Positions 7,966 to 14,467 of a stretch of DNA of 17,142 nt are shown here, in pieces. The notes under the pieces were generated by a model, which worked only from the letters and a program-made list of their open reading frames with translations, did no database searches and had not been told where the DNA came from. The stretch's first letter is position 1. The number at the start of each line of letters is the position of its first letter. The DNA is from Treponema sp. UBA4319 (GTDB lineage Bacteria > Spirochaetota > Spirochaetia > Treponematales > Treponemataceae): the NCBI GenBank assembly GCA_002393865.1, contig DGUD01000179.1, positions 1 to 17,142 on the forward strand, read 5' to 3'. A program made the position numbers and the translations under genes.

Positions 7966-8905
7966 CGGGGAGTTTCCCTCCGATTGATTCCGGCGAGAAG
8001 TCAAGGAACAGCTGCATGTTCTTCTCTATCTCCTCGCGGGATTCCTCCGCATTCTTCCAGACAAAATGGCTTGTGGGAATCGATGCCTCCACGACTTCCG
8101 CGGAAAGCGTCTTGATATACTTCTCTGTGTATGCCCCTGCCCGTGCGGGGTTGCTGTTTGTCCACTTGACCGCCGAGCTGAATTCCTTGATGAACTGCCG
8201 GACGCTTTCCGGGGACTGCTCCGCAAAGGCTTTGCGCACCACCATGACGGTAATCGGGTAGCTTGCGCCCTCGTCCCCCGTTGTCGCCGCGTAGAGCTCC
8301 TGTATGTCGAGCGCGCGCAGCGTCTTCTTGGATTTCAGCAGCGAGACGGTCGCAAAGGGCTCCGGCACCAGCGCGTAGCGTATTTTGTCCGAGACGAGCT
8401 GGGCGGGCAGTTCCTGCTGCGGAATAGAATAGTTGAGCGTCACGCCGTCCGCGCTGTTCACGGGAATGCCGTTCCGGGCAAGCAGCCACTGGAACAGGTA
8501 TTCGGGCGTTGCCCCGTGCCCTGCCGAATGGACTTCCTTGCCGCGGAGGTCGGCGAGCCCGTGTATCCCGCTGTCCTTTGTAACGAGGAAGATGCAGCCC
8601 GTCTCCGTGATTCCCGCGCAGAGAATCGCGCCGCCGGTGCTGTTGTATGCTTTGAGCGCCACGTTTGGCGGGAGGAAGCTGATGTCGACTTCTCCTTTCA
8701 GCATTTTGGGCAGCATCGCCTGCGGCGAGGCGAAGCTGGTAAAATCGAGCGGCTTGCCGGCAACCTTGTGCTTGTGCATCAGGTAGGCGGCCGGAACCGA
8801 AGAGGGACCGTTCAGTATGCCGACAGAAATTTTCTCTTTTGCGCTGGCTGTCCAGACGGACAGCAGGCATGCTGCAGCTATAGGTATCAATCTGAAAAAT
8901 TTCAT
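7943..8905 (-). CDS. ABC transporter substrate-binding protein, NMT1/THI5-like
   Basis: The 320-aa protein begins with a signal peptide ([20 protein letters not shown]) with likely cleavage after ASA at residue 22. Cys13 is too early for a typical lipobox, so a soluble periplasmic protein is more likely than a lipoprotein. The body has the NrtA/SsuA/THI5-like pattern: [16 protein letters not shown] near the mature start, [13 protein letters not shown], and [20 protein letters not shown]. It captures the ligand for the permease and ATPase encoded downstream. The ligand is unknown; no riboswitch is possible ahead of it if the message is leaderless as predicted. ATG at 8905 is chosen over the in-frame ATG at 8920 because the latter overlaps the -10 element and would add MYTYG before the signal peptide. 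Confidence 0.88.
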
Positions 8906-8911
8906 GCCATA

Positions 8912-8940
8912 AGTATACATCCGCTTTCCCGGATGTGCAA
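8912..8940 (-). promoter_or_regulatory. ABC transporter operon promoter, leaderless type
   Basis: On the minus strand TTGCAC (8940-8935), 17 nt, then TATACT (8917-8912), with the ATG of the binding protein 6 nt further on. The layout is the same as at queD. No Shine-Dalgarno sequence is present. Confidence 0.6.
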
Positions 8941-8968
8941 GAGTGTGATTCGCCCCCGGTCTGCTGCA

Positions 8969-9031
8969 CGGAAACGGACATGCGCCCCCGGCGGCGGCGA
9001 TTTCATGCCGGAAAGCGCATGTCCGTTTCCG
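8969..9031. repeat. Perfect 17-bp inverted repeat between GH53 and transporter genes
   Basis: Arms at 8969-8985 and 9015-9031 are exactly complementary over 17 bp. The 29-nt centre contains a further 5-bp stem (CCGGC 8988-8992, GCCGG 9007-9011). Neither flank has a T-run, so it is not a classical intrinsic terminator. It lies 19 nt past the GH53 stop codon and about 28 nt before the -35 of the transporter promoter. It may protect the GH53 mRNA end, act as a U-less terminator, or be a REP-like element. Confidence 0.7.
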
Positions 9032-9049
9032 GCTTATGGCCTTGAGCGC

Positions 9050-11035
9050 CTAATCCCCGATCCGGTTCAGCGTAAAGTCGTCGAATGTGCCCCAGGCCGT
9101 TGCGTTGAGCTTTGCCCTCACGCCGAATCGCAGCGTTCCGTCGGTGACTTTGATGTCCTCAATCACCGGCTTTTTCCAGTCGCGCCAGCCCGTCAGCATG
9201 AACGGCGCCTGCTTCTCGCCGCCCGCGCTTTGCGCGAACAATATAATAGAAGAATCCAGCTTTATGTCCCCTCCCTGCGCGTAGAGGAAGAGGCGGTACG
9301 TGCCGTTCTCAAGCCCCGTAAGCTCCTGCTCAACGCTGAACGCAAAGTTTTCCGCCGCCCAGAAATGGAGCGAGACATCGCCCGAATGCGCGTCGTCCGC
9401 CTTCCGCTGGAAGTCCGCGGGGCAGGTTTTGCCGTCAAAGCTGATGTTCCAGACCGATGTGTCCTCGTCCTCAAAGCCCGGGTTCTTTACGAAATTCAGC
9501 AATCTTACGCTTACGTAGACCGTTGCCTTTGTTCCGTCTTGGAGCGTGCCGCTGATTGTGTAGTCGCCTTCCGTGCTGGTGTCTATGCGTGCGGCCGCCG
9601 CCTTGTCCCATTCCACGGCGACCTCCGTGTTCTTGGAGCGGTCGTTGTAGATTACCGCGACTTTTTGGGGGAGCGAGAGCGCCGAACCCACATTGCATGC
9701 CGCATGGACATCGGGAACCGCGTCCACGCTGAGCGGGGCGGTGGAGCCGTACCTGAGGTACTTGAACACATTCAGCGAATCGAGCGGGTGGCCGTCAAAG
9801 CCGAACATCGCCTGATTGTCCCACGCGCAGCCGCCGTAATACAGCCCCGCGTCGGCGGGGTCGTATTCCCGCGAGAAGCTTGATGCCCAGCCGCTTCCGT
9901 ATTTTTCCCAGAGAGGCTCGTTCTGCTCGCGGCCGCCGTTCCCCACGGGAATCCATGTCCCTTCCCAATAAAAGAGCCCTGCGGCACCTGCCTCAAAGGC
10001 GTTTGCGGCAACATCGCGGACGCTCCATGCTTGCCCCTGCACGGTGGCCGGGTAGCCGGGAACGATGTCGCCGTTGCTCGATACGCTGTTCCCGAAGCCG
10101 TCGCCGTCTTGTGCCGTGTAGCAGTATGAGGTCTCAGCGATAATCACGGTTTTGTCGTATTTTTCCCGCAGGTTCCTGACCACGGACTGCATGTTCTTGT
10201 ACGAGCCGTGCCAGAAGGGGTAATAGGAGATTCCGAAGACGTCGTAATCCACCTTCATGTTGTTGAGGGTCGCCGCCGCCCGGTCGATTCCGGCCGCGTC
10301 TGTAATCTGCGTGTAGTGGACGGCAATCTTGATGTCCCGCCTGCTTTTCTTTGCGACATCGCGGACCGCCGTGCTGGCAGCGCGGAGCAGCTTCATGATA
10401 TTGGTGATTTTTGTCTCGCCCGCAAGGCCGTAGTTGATTTCGTTCCCGATCTGGACCATTCCCACGTCCACGCCGGCCCTGATGATTTTTGTGAGGCTTT
10501 CCGTGGTGAAATCGGAGAGCGCCTGTGCCTTTTCGTCAATATCCATGCCGCTCCATGCCTTTGGGGCAAGCTGGCGCTTGGGGTCGGCCCAGAAGTCGGA
10601 GTAGTGGTAGTCGATAAAGACTTTCATGCCGTATGCGGTGGCGCGTCTGCCAAGCTCGATTGCGGTGCCGGTATCGTTGTTCCCGCCGCCGTATCCGTTT
10701 CCGTCCGCATCAAACGGATTGTTCCACACTCTGAGCCGGATGTAGTTCACGCCTGATTCCGCGAGCGTCTTGAAAACATCCTGCTTTTCGCCCGCAAAAT
10801 TGTAGTAGGTGACGCCGCTTTTTTCTTCGGCCAGAACGGAAGATGCGTCCATGCCGCGGATAAAATCGTCGGGGAGGCCTTCGATGGGGTCAAGGAAGAT
10901 GGCGGATTCTTCCCTCTGGCTGGGGAGCGGCACATGTGGCGCTTTTGCGGACGATTTGCCGCATCCGGAAAGGAGCATGGTGCATATTCCGGCGGAGAGG
11001 GAGAGCGCGTTTCTTACGAGCAAAGACTTTTTCAT
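9050..11035 (-). CDS. GH53 arabinogalactan endo-beta-1,4-galactanase lipoprotein
   Basis: This 661-aa lipoprotein carries a lipobox LLSGC with Cys25 as the acylated residue, so it is probably anchored in an envelope membrane. The GH53 TIM barrel spans about 55-430. It contains NYIRLRVWNNP (97-107), the acid/base Glu199 in QIGNE, and the nucleophile Glu301 in IIAETSY. GH53 enzymes cut beta-1,4-galactan side chains of pectin. A bacterial Ig-like domain (Big_4 type, about 450-512) and a jelly-roll carbohydrate-binding module starting NPGFEDEDTSVWN (518-530) follow, giving an enzyme longer than single-domain galactanases. The ATG at 11035 has GAGGT 4 nt upstream; an upstream ATG at 11080 lies inside the operator region. 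No sugar transporter or beta-galactosidase is adjacent. Expression is probably repressed at the operator overlapping its start site. Confidence 0.92.
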   Translation of the reverse strand: MKKSLLVRNALSLSAGICTMLLSGCGKSSAKAPHVPLPSQREESAIFLDPIEGLPDDFIRGMDASSVLAEEKSGVTYYNFAGEKQDVFKTLAESGVNYIRLRVWNNPFDADGNGYGGGNNDTGTAIELGRRATAYGMKVFIDYHYSDFWADPKRQLAPKAWSGMDIDEKAQALSDFTTESLTKIIRAGVDVGMVQIGNEINYGLAGETKITNIMKLLRAASTAVRDVAKKSRRDIKIAVHYTQITDAAGIDRAAATLNNMKVDYDVFGISYYPFWHGSYKNMQSVVRNLREKYDKTVIIAETSYCYTAQDGDGFGNSVSSNGDIVPGYPATVQGQAWSVRDVAANAFEAGAAGLFYWEGTWIPVGNGGREQNEPLWEKYGSGWASSFSREYDPADAGLYYGGCAWDNQAMFGFDGHPLDSLNVFKYLRYGSTAPLSVDAVPDVHAACNVGSALSLPQKVAVIYNDRSKNTEVAVEWDKAAAARIDTSTEGDYTISGTLQDGTKATVYVSVRLLNFVKNPGFEDEDTSVWNISFDGKTCPADFQRKADDAHSGDVSLHFWAAENFAFSVEQELTGLENGTYRLFLYAQGGDIKLDSSIILFAQSAGGEKQAPFMLTGWRDWKKPVIEDIKVTDGTLRFGVRAKLNATAWGTFDDFTLNRIGD

Positions 11036-11054
11036 GCATACCTCACTGAGCTGC

Positions 11055-11091
11055 GTGTTGTGTAAACGTGTTGTCAACACGTGTTGTTAAC
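11055..11091 (-). promoter_or_regulatory. Operator cluster over the GH53 transcription start
   Basis: GTGTTGT occurs three times with an exact 13-bp period, at 11055, 11068 and 11081. The last two copies lie within palindromes: ACGTGTTG-T-CAACACGT (11066-11082) and CAACACGTGTTG (11075-11086), the latter extended by GTT/AAC at 11070-11072 and 11089-11091. It sits from the predicted start site into the leader, a classic repressor position. The shape resembles LacI/GalR-type operators; no LacI-family gene is in the window. Confidence 0.65.
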
Positions 11092-11095
11092 TCCC

Positions 11096-11123
11096 ATTAT
11101 ACATCGCTTTTTCCGTTTGTCAA
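11096..11123 (-). promoter_or_regulatory. Consensus sigma-70 promoter of the GH53 gene
   Basis: On the minus strand TTGACA (11123-11118), 16 nt, then TATAAT (11101-11096), both perfect. Predicted start near 11089, giving a leader of about 54 nt with a normal ribosome site. TTGTCAACA at the -35 (11117-11125) is repeated in the operator (11071-11079). Confidence 0.8.
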
Positions 11124-11124
11124 C

Positions 11125-11141
11125 AAAAGCTGGGGGCTTTT
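11125..11141 (-). terminator. Weak hairpin after the XRE gene
   Basis: AAAAGC (11125-11130) and GCTTTT (11136-11141) pair around a 5-nt loop immediately upstream of the GH53 -35. The stem is short and the tail on the minus strand is only GCTTTTG, so it may terminate XRE transcription weakly or not at all. Confidence 0.25.
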
Positions 11142-11206
11142 TGGGCGCCTGCTCTCAGAGGAATCAGGGTAAAAGCGGCTTTGAAGCGGGAGGGCGCGGG
11201 ATGCCG

Positions 11207-11470
11207 TCAGCAGCTTTCAAGGATTTTGGCGATGGAGGTCTTCAGGAACATGTATTTCTCGTAGTAGGGGTCGCGCCGTTTGGTGCACAGGAATTCCACC
11301 GTTGTTCCGAGCGCGGAGGCAAGCTTGATTGCGTCCGATGCGCGGGGTTCCGTCCCCGACGTCCGCATGGAAGAGATAGTCGTCTCCGGAAGCCCTGTCT
11401 TCTGCGAGAGCCAGCGGTATGATGTGTGCTGTGCCGCCCGCAGCTCTTCCACGTTGTCCCAAAAAATCAT
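11207..11470 (-). CDS. XRE-family helix-turn-helix regulator
   Basis: The 87-aa protein is a single XRE/Cro-type DNA-binding domain. About 17-62 gives the five-helix fold, with the helix-turn-helix in SYRWLSQKTGLPETTISSMR and the usual DAIKLASALGTTVEFL afterwards. The short N-terminus (MIFWDNVEELRAAQ) resembles small XRE proteins common in treponemes (recollection of the family, not a search). A basic segment, TKRRDPYYEKY, and a short helix close the protein; there is no sensor domain. It is transcribed away from the glycan operon, and two 27-bp inverted repeats lie in the shared control region, so it may regulate itself and that operon. Regulation of GH53 downstream is also possible. The ATG has no Shine-Dalgarno sequence and follows a TATAAT by 6 nt. 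Confidence 0.82.
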   Translation of the reverse strand: MIFWDNVEELRAAQHTSYRWLSQKTGLPETTISSMRTSGTEPRASDAIKLASALGTTVEFLCTKRRDPYYEKYMFLKTSIAKILESC

Positions 11471-11476
11471 GCCACG

Positions 11477-11482
11477 ATTATA
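11477..11482 (-). promoter_or_regulatory. -10 element of the XRE gene, leaderless type
   Basis: A perfect TATAAT lies 6 nt before the ATG on the minus strand, as at queD and the transporter operon. No good -35 is present at 16-18 nt; that region overlaps the first 27-bp inverted repeat, which may bind a regulator. Confidence 0.55.
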
Positions 11483-11492
11483 CTACACAAAA

Positions 11493-11519
11493 TCGTATAA
11501 AAAGACTTGAAAAATACGA
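11493..11519. promoter_or_regulatory. 27-bp inverted repeat, copy 1 (putative operator)
   Basis: TCGTAT (11493-11498), 15 nt, ATACGA (11514-11519). It overlaps the XRE promoter upstream region and the -35 of the rightward promoter. The same layout recurs 63 bp to the right. Confidence 0.5.
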
Positions 11520-11535
11520 ATGTAAGTAGTAAACT
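11507..11535 (+). promoter_or_regulatory. Candidate promoter of the glycan operon
   Basis: TTGAAA (11507-11512), 17 nt, TAAACT (11530-11535). The predicted start near 11542 gives a leader of about 90 nt to the GTG at 11632. A TATACT at 11545-11550 is an alternative -10 without a matching -35. Confidence 0.5.
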
Positions 11536-11555
11536 CTGGGAAAATATACTTGGTT

Positions 11556-11582
11556 TCGTATAAAAAACTGCTGTTTCTACGA
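11556..11582. promoter_or_regulatory. 27-bp inverted repeat, copy 2 (putative operator)
   Basis: TCGTAT (11556-11561), 15 nt, CTACGA (11577-11582); one arm base differs from copy 1. The left arm plus AAAAA (TCGTATAAAAA) is identical in both copies. The site lies just downstream of the predicted rightward start. Confidence 0.5.
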
Positions 11583-11631
11583 TATTGCGGATTTTTCCGG
11601 CGTGGCGCGGCAGGAATGGAGGAGGGGCGCA

Positions 11632-11733
11632 GTGCTCGGCGCAGTTGTTTTTGACATGCAGGGAACGCCCGTTCGCACAAAGAAAGATTGTGCCGCCACG
11701 CTGGCTGCGGGGCATGGGGAGCGCTGCCCGTGA
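11632..11733 (+). CDS. 33-aa ORF resembling the start of a HAD phosphatase, coupled to the next gene
   Basis: A GTG at 11632 has a strong Shine-Dalgarno run (GGAGGAGGGG, 11618-11627) at good spacing. The product begins VLGAVVFDMQGTPVRTKKD. This closely resembles motif I of HAD-superfamily phosphatases (hhhhDxDGT), with the first Asp kept but the second, catalytic Asp replaced by Gln. Only 33 codons remain. The stop TGA (11731-11733) overlaps the GTG (11730-11732) of the cytidylyltransferase fusion, so translation is likely coupled. It may be the stump of a deleted HAD gene now serving as a leader ORF, or a chance ORF. It is too short to be an enzyme. Confidence 0.45.
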   Translation: MLGAVVFDMQGTPVRTKKDCAATLAAGHGERCP

Positions 11734-13199
11734 ACAAAAAAATCATCGGTTACACCACGGGCGTGTTCGACCTCTTCCACGTGGGGCACCTGAACATTCT
11801 GAGGCAGGCGAAGGCCCGCTGCGACTACCTTATCGTGGGTGTGTGCACGGACGAGCTGACCCACCGGCTCAAGGGCAAGTGGCCGGTCGTTCCCTACGAG
11901 CAGCGGGCGCGGATAGTGGAGGCGCTGCGCTACGTGGACGAGGTTGTGCCGGAGACCAGCGCGGACAAGCTTGCCGCCTGGGAGCGCCTTGGCTACGACG
12001 TGCTTTTTAAGGGCGGCGACGCGCGTGAGAAGCCCGCCTACAAGGAATTCGAGAAAGAGCTGGCAAAACACGGCGCATATATTCAGTATTTCCCCTACAC
12101 GGACGGCGTCTCGTCGTCCTTGTTCAGGGTGGAGAAGGACGGAAACATGAAGGTTGACAAGGAAAAATGCATGAGCCTGTATCTGGCGTTCAGGTACATC
12201 GGGGATCCGGACGTGCAGTTCGCGCCGGGAATCGTCCACCGTGACCACCAGATATTCCCCTACAGCAAGCGGCGTGCCGTGCGGAGCGCGGAGGATATAG
12301 ACCGCGCGCTGCGGGAGGTGCTGGCTACGGTTGACCTCTCCAAGACGGGAATATGCCTGAGCGCGGGCATGGACAGCGCAATCCTTGCCTCCTACCTGCC
12401 CAAGGGCACAAAGGCCTACACCGCCCGCTGCGTGGCGGCGAGCGCGATAGACGAGACCGTGCAGGCGCACAAATACTGCGAGCTCTACGGCCTGGAGCAC
12501 GTTGTCGTGGACGTGACATGGGACGACTACGTGCGCAGCATGGACGAGCTTGCCGTGCTAGACGGCTCCCCGATTGTGCCCAACGAGCCGCAGGCCTACA
12601 TGCTGGCGCGGCGTATGGCGGCGGACGGCATAACGACGGTCATTTTCGGAAACGCCGCGGACGATGAATTCGGCGGCATGGACAGGCTGCTTTCCAAGGA
12701 CTGGACTTTTGACGAATGGGTGGAGCGCTTTACCTTCCTCGATGCAAAAAAAGTCCTGAAGAATCCGGTGGATGTGTCCTATGTGTATGAACCGTATCGT
12801 TCCGGGCAGAATGGAATCGATTTCATCAAGTTCATAAAAGAAATTTATTCTATTTCGGCTGGAGCCGCATACACCAGCGGCTACAGCGCGTCCGGCCTGC
12901 AATATCTGGATCCCTACGAGCACGTAAAGCTGGACGCTCCCCTTAATCTGGCGCGCATCCGCGCGGGCGAGAGCAAGTACCTGCTGCGCGAGCTGTTCAA
13001 AATGCGCTATCCGGGCCTTGAGGTTCCCGAAAAGCTCCCCATGTCGCGACCTGCCGACGAATGGCTCAAAGGCTGGCAGGGACCGGAGCGCCCGGAGTTT
13101 ATCCCCGGCTGCGTCGCCTGCCTTTCCGGCGAGCAGAAGCTTCTGGTGTACAGCCTTGAGCGCTTCCTGAACCTGCTGGACAGGCGGGAACGGGCATGA
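11730..13199 (+). CDS. TagD-like cytidylyltransferase fused to an asparagine-synthetase-like domain
   Basis: The 489-aa protein joins two enzymes. Residues 1-135 form a glycerol-3-phosphate cytidylyltransferase-type domain with GVFDLFHVGH (HxGH at 17-20) and TDGVSSSLFR (124-133), matching the RTEGIST region of TagD; such enzymes make CDP-glycerol or a related CDP-polyol from CTP. Residues about 145-489 match the ATP-pyrophosphatase half of asparagine synthetase: LSAGMDSA (210-217), GNAADDEFGG (307-316) and SKYLLRELF (415-423). The glutaminase half is absent, so the nitrogen would come from ammonia, a partner or another donor. A plausible role is making a CDP-activated polyol phosphate and amidating or adenylating the same or a linked substrate (inference). 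The GTG at 11730 has GGGGAG 8 nt upstream. Its TGA overlaps the next ATG by 4 bp. Codons at about 12760-12860 are more AT-rich than the rest. Confidence 0.85.
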   Translation: MNKKIIGYTTGVFDLFHVGHLNILRQAKARCDYLIVGVCTDELTHRLKGKWPVVPYEQRARIVEALRYVDEVVPETSADKLAAWERLGYDVLFKGGDAREKPAYKEFEKELAKHGAYIQYFPYTDGVSSSLFRVEKDGNMKVDKEKCMSLYLAFRYIGDPDVQFAPGIVHRDHQIFPYSKRRAVRSAEDIDRALREVLATVDLSKTGICLSAGMDSAILASYLPKGTKAYTARCVAASAIDETVQAHKYCELYGLEHVVVDVTWDDYVRSMDELAVLDGSPIVPNEPQAYMLARRMAADGITTVIFGNAADDEFGGMDRLLSKDWTFDEWVERFTFLDAKKVLKNPVDVSYVYEPYRSGQNGIDFIKFIKEIYSISAGAAYTSGYSASGLQYLDPYEHVKLDAPLNLARIRAGESKYLLRELFKMRYPGLEVPEKLPMSRPADEWLKGWQGPERPEFIPGCVACLSGEQKLLVYSLERFLNLLDRRERA

Positions 13200-14467
13200 G
13201 CGCGTCACAATCAGGCGAGGAGCGCTACATACGGAAAAGGCTCCGGCGGGCGGCAGCGGTCTCGCTCGCATTCTGCTTGTGCCGCATTTTTCCCGTGCGG
13301 AAGGGCAAGGTTGTGCTCTGGACGCTGGAAGGCAAGGGCGGCTTTGCGTGCAGCCCCAAGTACATCGCGCTGGAGCTTCTGCGGCGTAACCGCGAGGAAG
13401 GTTCTGCGTGGAAGCTTTACTGGATAGCCGGTGGAACGGCCGCGTCCGCTGGGCGCGCTGAATTCCCCCCGGAAATCACGCTGGTCAGGGACACGTTCTG
13501 GAGCCGCGTCTGGCACCTTTCCACCGCGCAGTTCTGGGTGGGCAACACCCGCACCCCGCTGGGCACAAAGAAGCGGCGCGGCACCTGCTACCTGATGGCA
13601 TGGCACGGAAGTATCGCCTTAAAGCCGATAGGGCTGTACCGGGGCGAAAAATTCTCTCGCATCGCCCGCTTGGTGAGCGAGGCGGACTCAAAGCTCATAG
13701 ACATCGCGCTTTCCGGCAGCCGCTGGTGCACCCGGATGTGGCGCAAAGGCCTGCTGTACGACGGGCGCATCGAGGAGACGGGTAACCCGCGCTGCGACGT
13801 GCTGCTTGCGGGCGCAGCAGAAAAACGGCGGCAGCTGCGTGATGCCTACGGCATTCCTCAGGATGCTGAGATATGCCTGTATGCGCCCACGTTCCGGGGT
13901 GGCAGCCAGAGCACTCTGCGCAGCGTGGATGCCGCCCCCATCTCGCTTGACCTTGCGGGGCTGCTTGATGCGCTTGAGAAACGCTTCGGCGGCACCTGGT
14001 ACCTGTTCCTGCGCCTGCATCCGCAGCTGGCCGCCGCGCTGGAGCACATGCCCCTGCCGGAAAAGCTCGGCGCCGCGGGCGGGCCGCTTGCCGGGCGGAT
14101 TGTGGATGTGACAGGCCGCCCCGATATGGCGGAAATCATGGCGGCGACGGACTGCCTTATCACCGACTATTCCACGGTGATTTTTGAAGGCTTTATGACG
14201 GGGCAGCCGGGCTTTATCTATGCCGACGACTTTGACGCGTACACCGCCGACCGCGGGACGCTCATGTTCGCGGCGGACGAGATTCCCTTTCCCGTCGCCC
14301 GCACGAACAGCGAGCTTTTCCGGCACATCCAGACCTTTGATGCCGGGCAGTACAAGACCCGCTGCGCCCAGTTCAAGGAGCGCATGGGCATGGTCGATGA
14401 CGGCTCCGCCTCGCGCCGGGCGGCGGACATTATGGAAAAGATTGCGCGGGGAGAAAGTGTAGGATGA
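13196..14467 (+). CDS. CDP-glycerol glycerophosphotransferase family protein
   Basis: The 423-aa protein belongs to the TagB/TagF family (PF04464). Such enzymes transfer glycerol (or ribitol) phosphate from the CDP-activated form to a growing surface polymer at the inner membrane face. Visible motifs are AWHGS (135-139, usual WHG), YAPTFRG (229-235), RLHP (273-276) and LITDYS (321-326), each at the expected order and spacing. A hydrophobic N-terminal stretch (about 19-32) followed by basic residues may give membrane association. The ATG overlaps the previous stop by 4 bp, and the next ATG overlaps its own stop by 4 bp, so it is translationally coupled to the CTP-using fusion and the radical SAM gene. 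The precise polyol and acceptor cannot be read from sequence. Confidence 0.88.
   Translation: MSASQSGEERYIRKRLRRAAAVSLAFCLCRIFPVRKGKVVLWTLEGKGGFACSPKYIALELLRRNREEGSAWKLYWIAGGTAASAGRAEFPPEITLVRDTFWSRVWHLSTAQFWVGNTRTPLGTKKRRGTCYLMAWHGSIALKPIGLYRGEKFSRIARLVSEADSKLIDIALSGSRWCTRMWRKGLLYDGRIEETGNPRCDVLLAGAAEKRRQLRDAYGIPQDAEICLYAPTFRGGSQSTLRSVDAAPISLDLAGLLDALEKRFGGTWYLFLRLHPQLAAALEHMPLPEKLGAAGGPLAGRIVDVTGRPDMAEIMAATDCLITDYSTVIFEGFMTGQPGFIYADDFDAYTADRGTLMFAADEIPFPVARTNSELFRHIQTFDAGQYKTRCAQFKERMGMVDDGSASRRAADIMEKIARGESVG

Noticed and set aside
6050..8905. Transporter importing a queuosine precursor for queD
   Set aside because: queD has its own promoter, and NitT/TauT-type systems are not known queuosine-precursor importers; adjacency alone is weak.
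8906..9049. Thiamine, riboflavin or other riboswitch ahead of the transporter genes
   Set aside because: No riboswitch motif is seen, and the predicted transcript starts at the ATG, leaving no leader.
8066..9883. 605-codon plus-strand ORF opposite the transporter and GH53 genes
   Set aside because: Antisense shadow in GC-rich DNA: Arg/Cys-rich, no start signals, crosses a promoter, the 17-bp inverted repeat and two convincingly assigned genes.
11651..11656. Perfect TTGACA as a second glycan-operon promoter
   Set aside because: No -10-like hexamer occurs 15-19 nt downstream, and the bases are codons of the small HAD-like ORF.
11577..12500. 307-codon minus-strand ORF opposite the cytidylyltransferase fusion
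   Set aside because: The opposite strand encodes clear enzyme motifs; this frame shows no domain and is a mirror of its codon bias.
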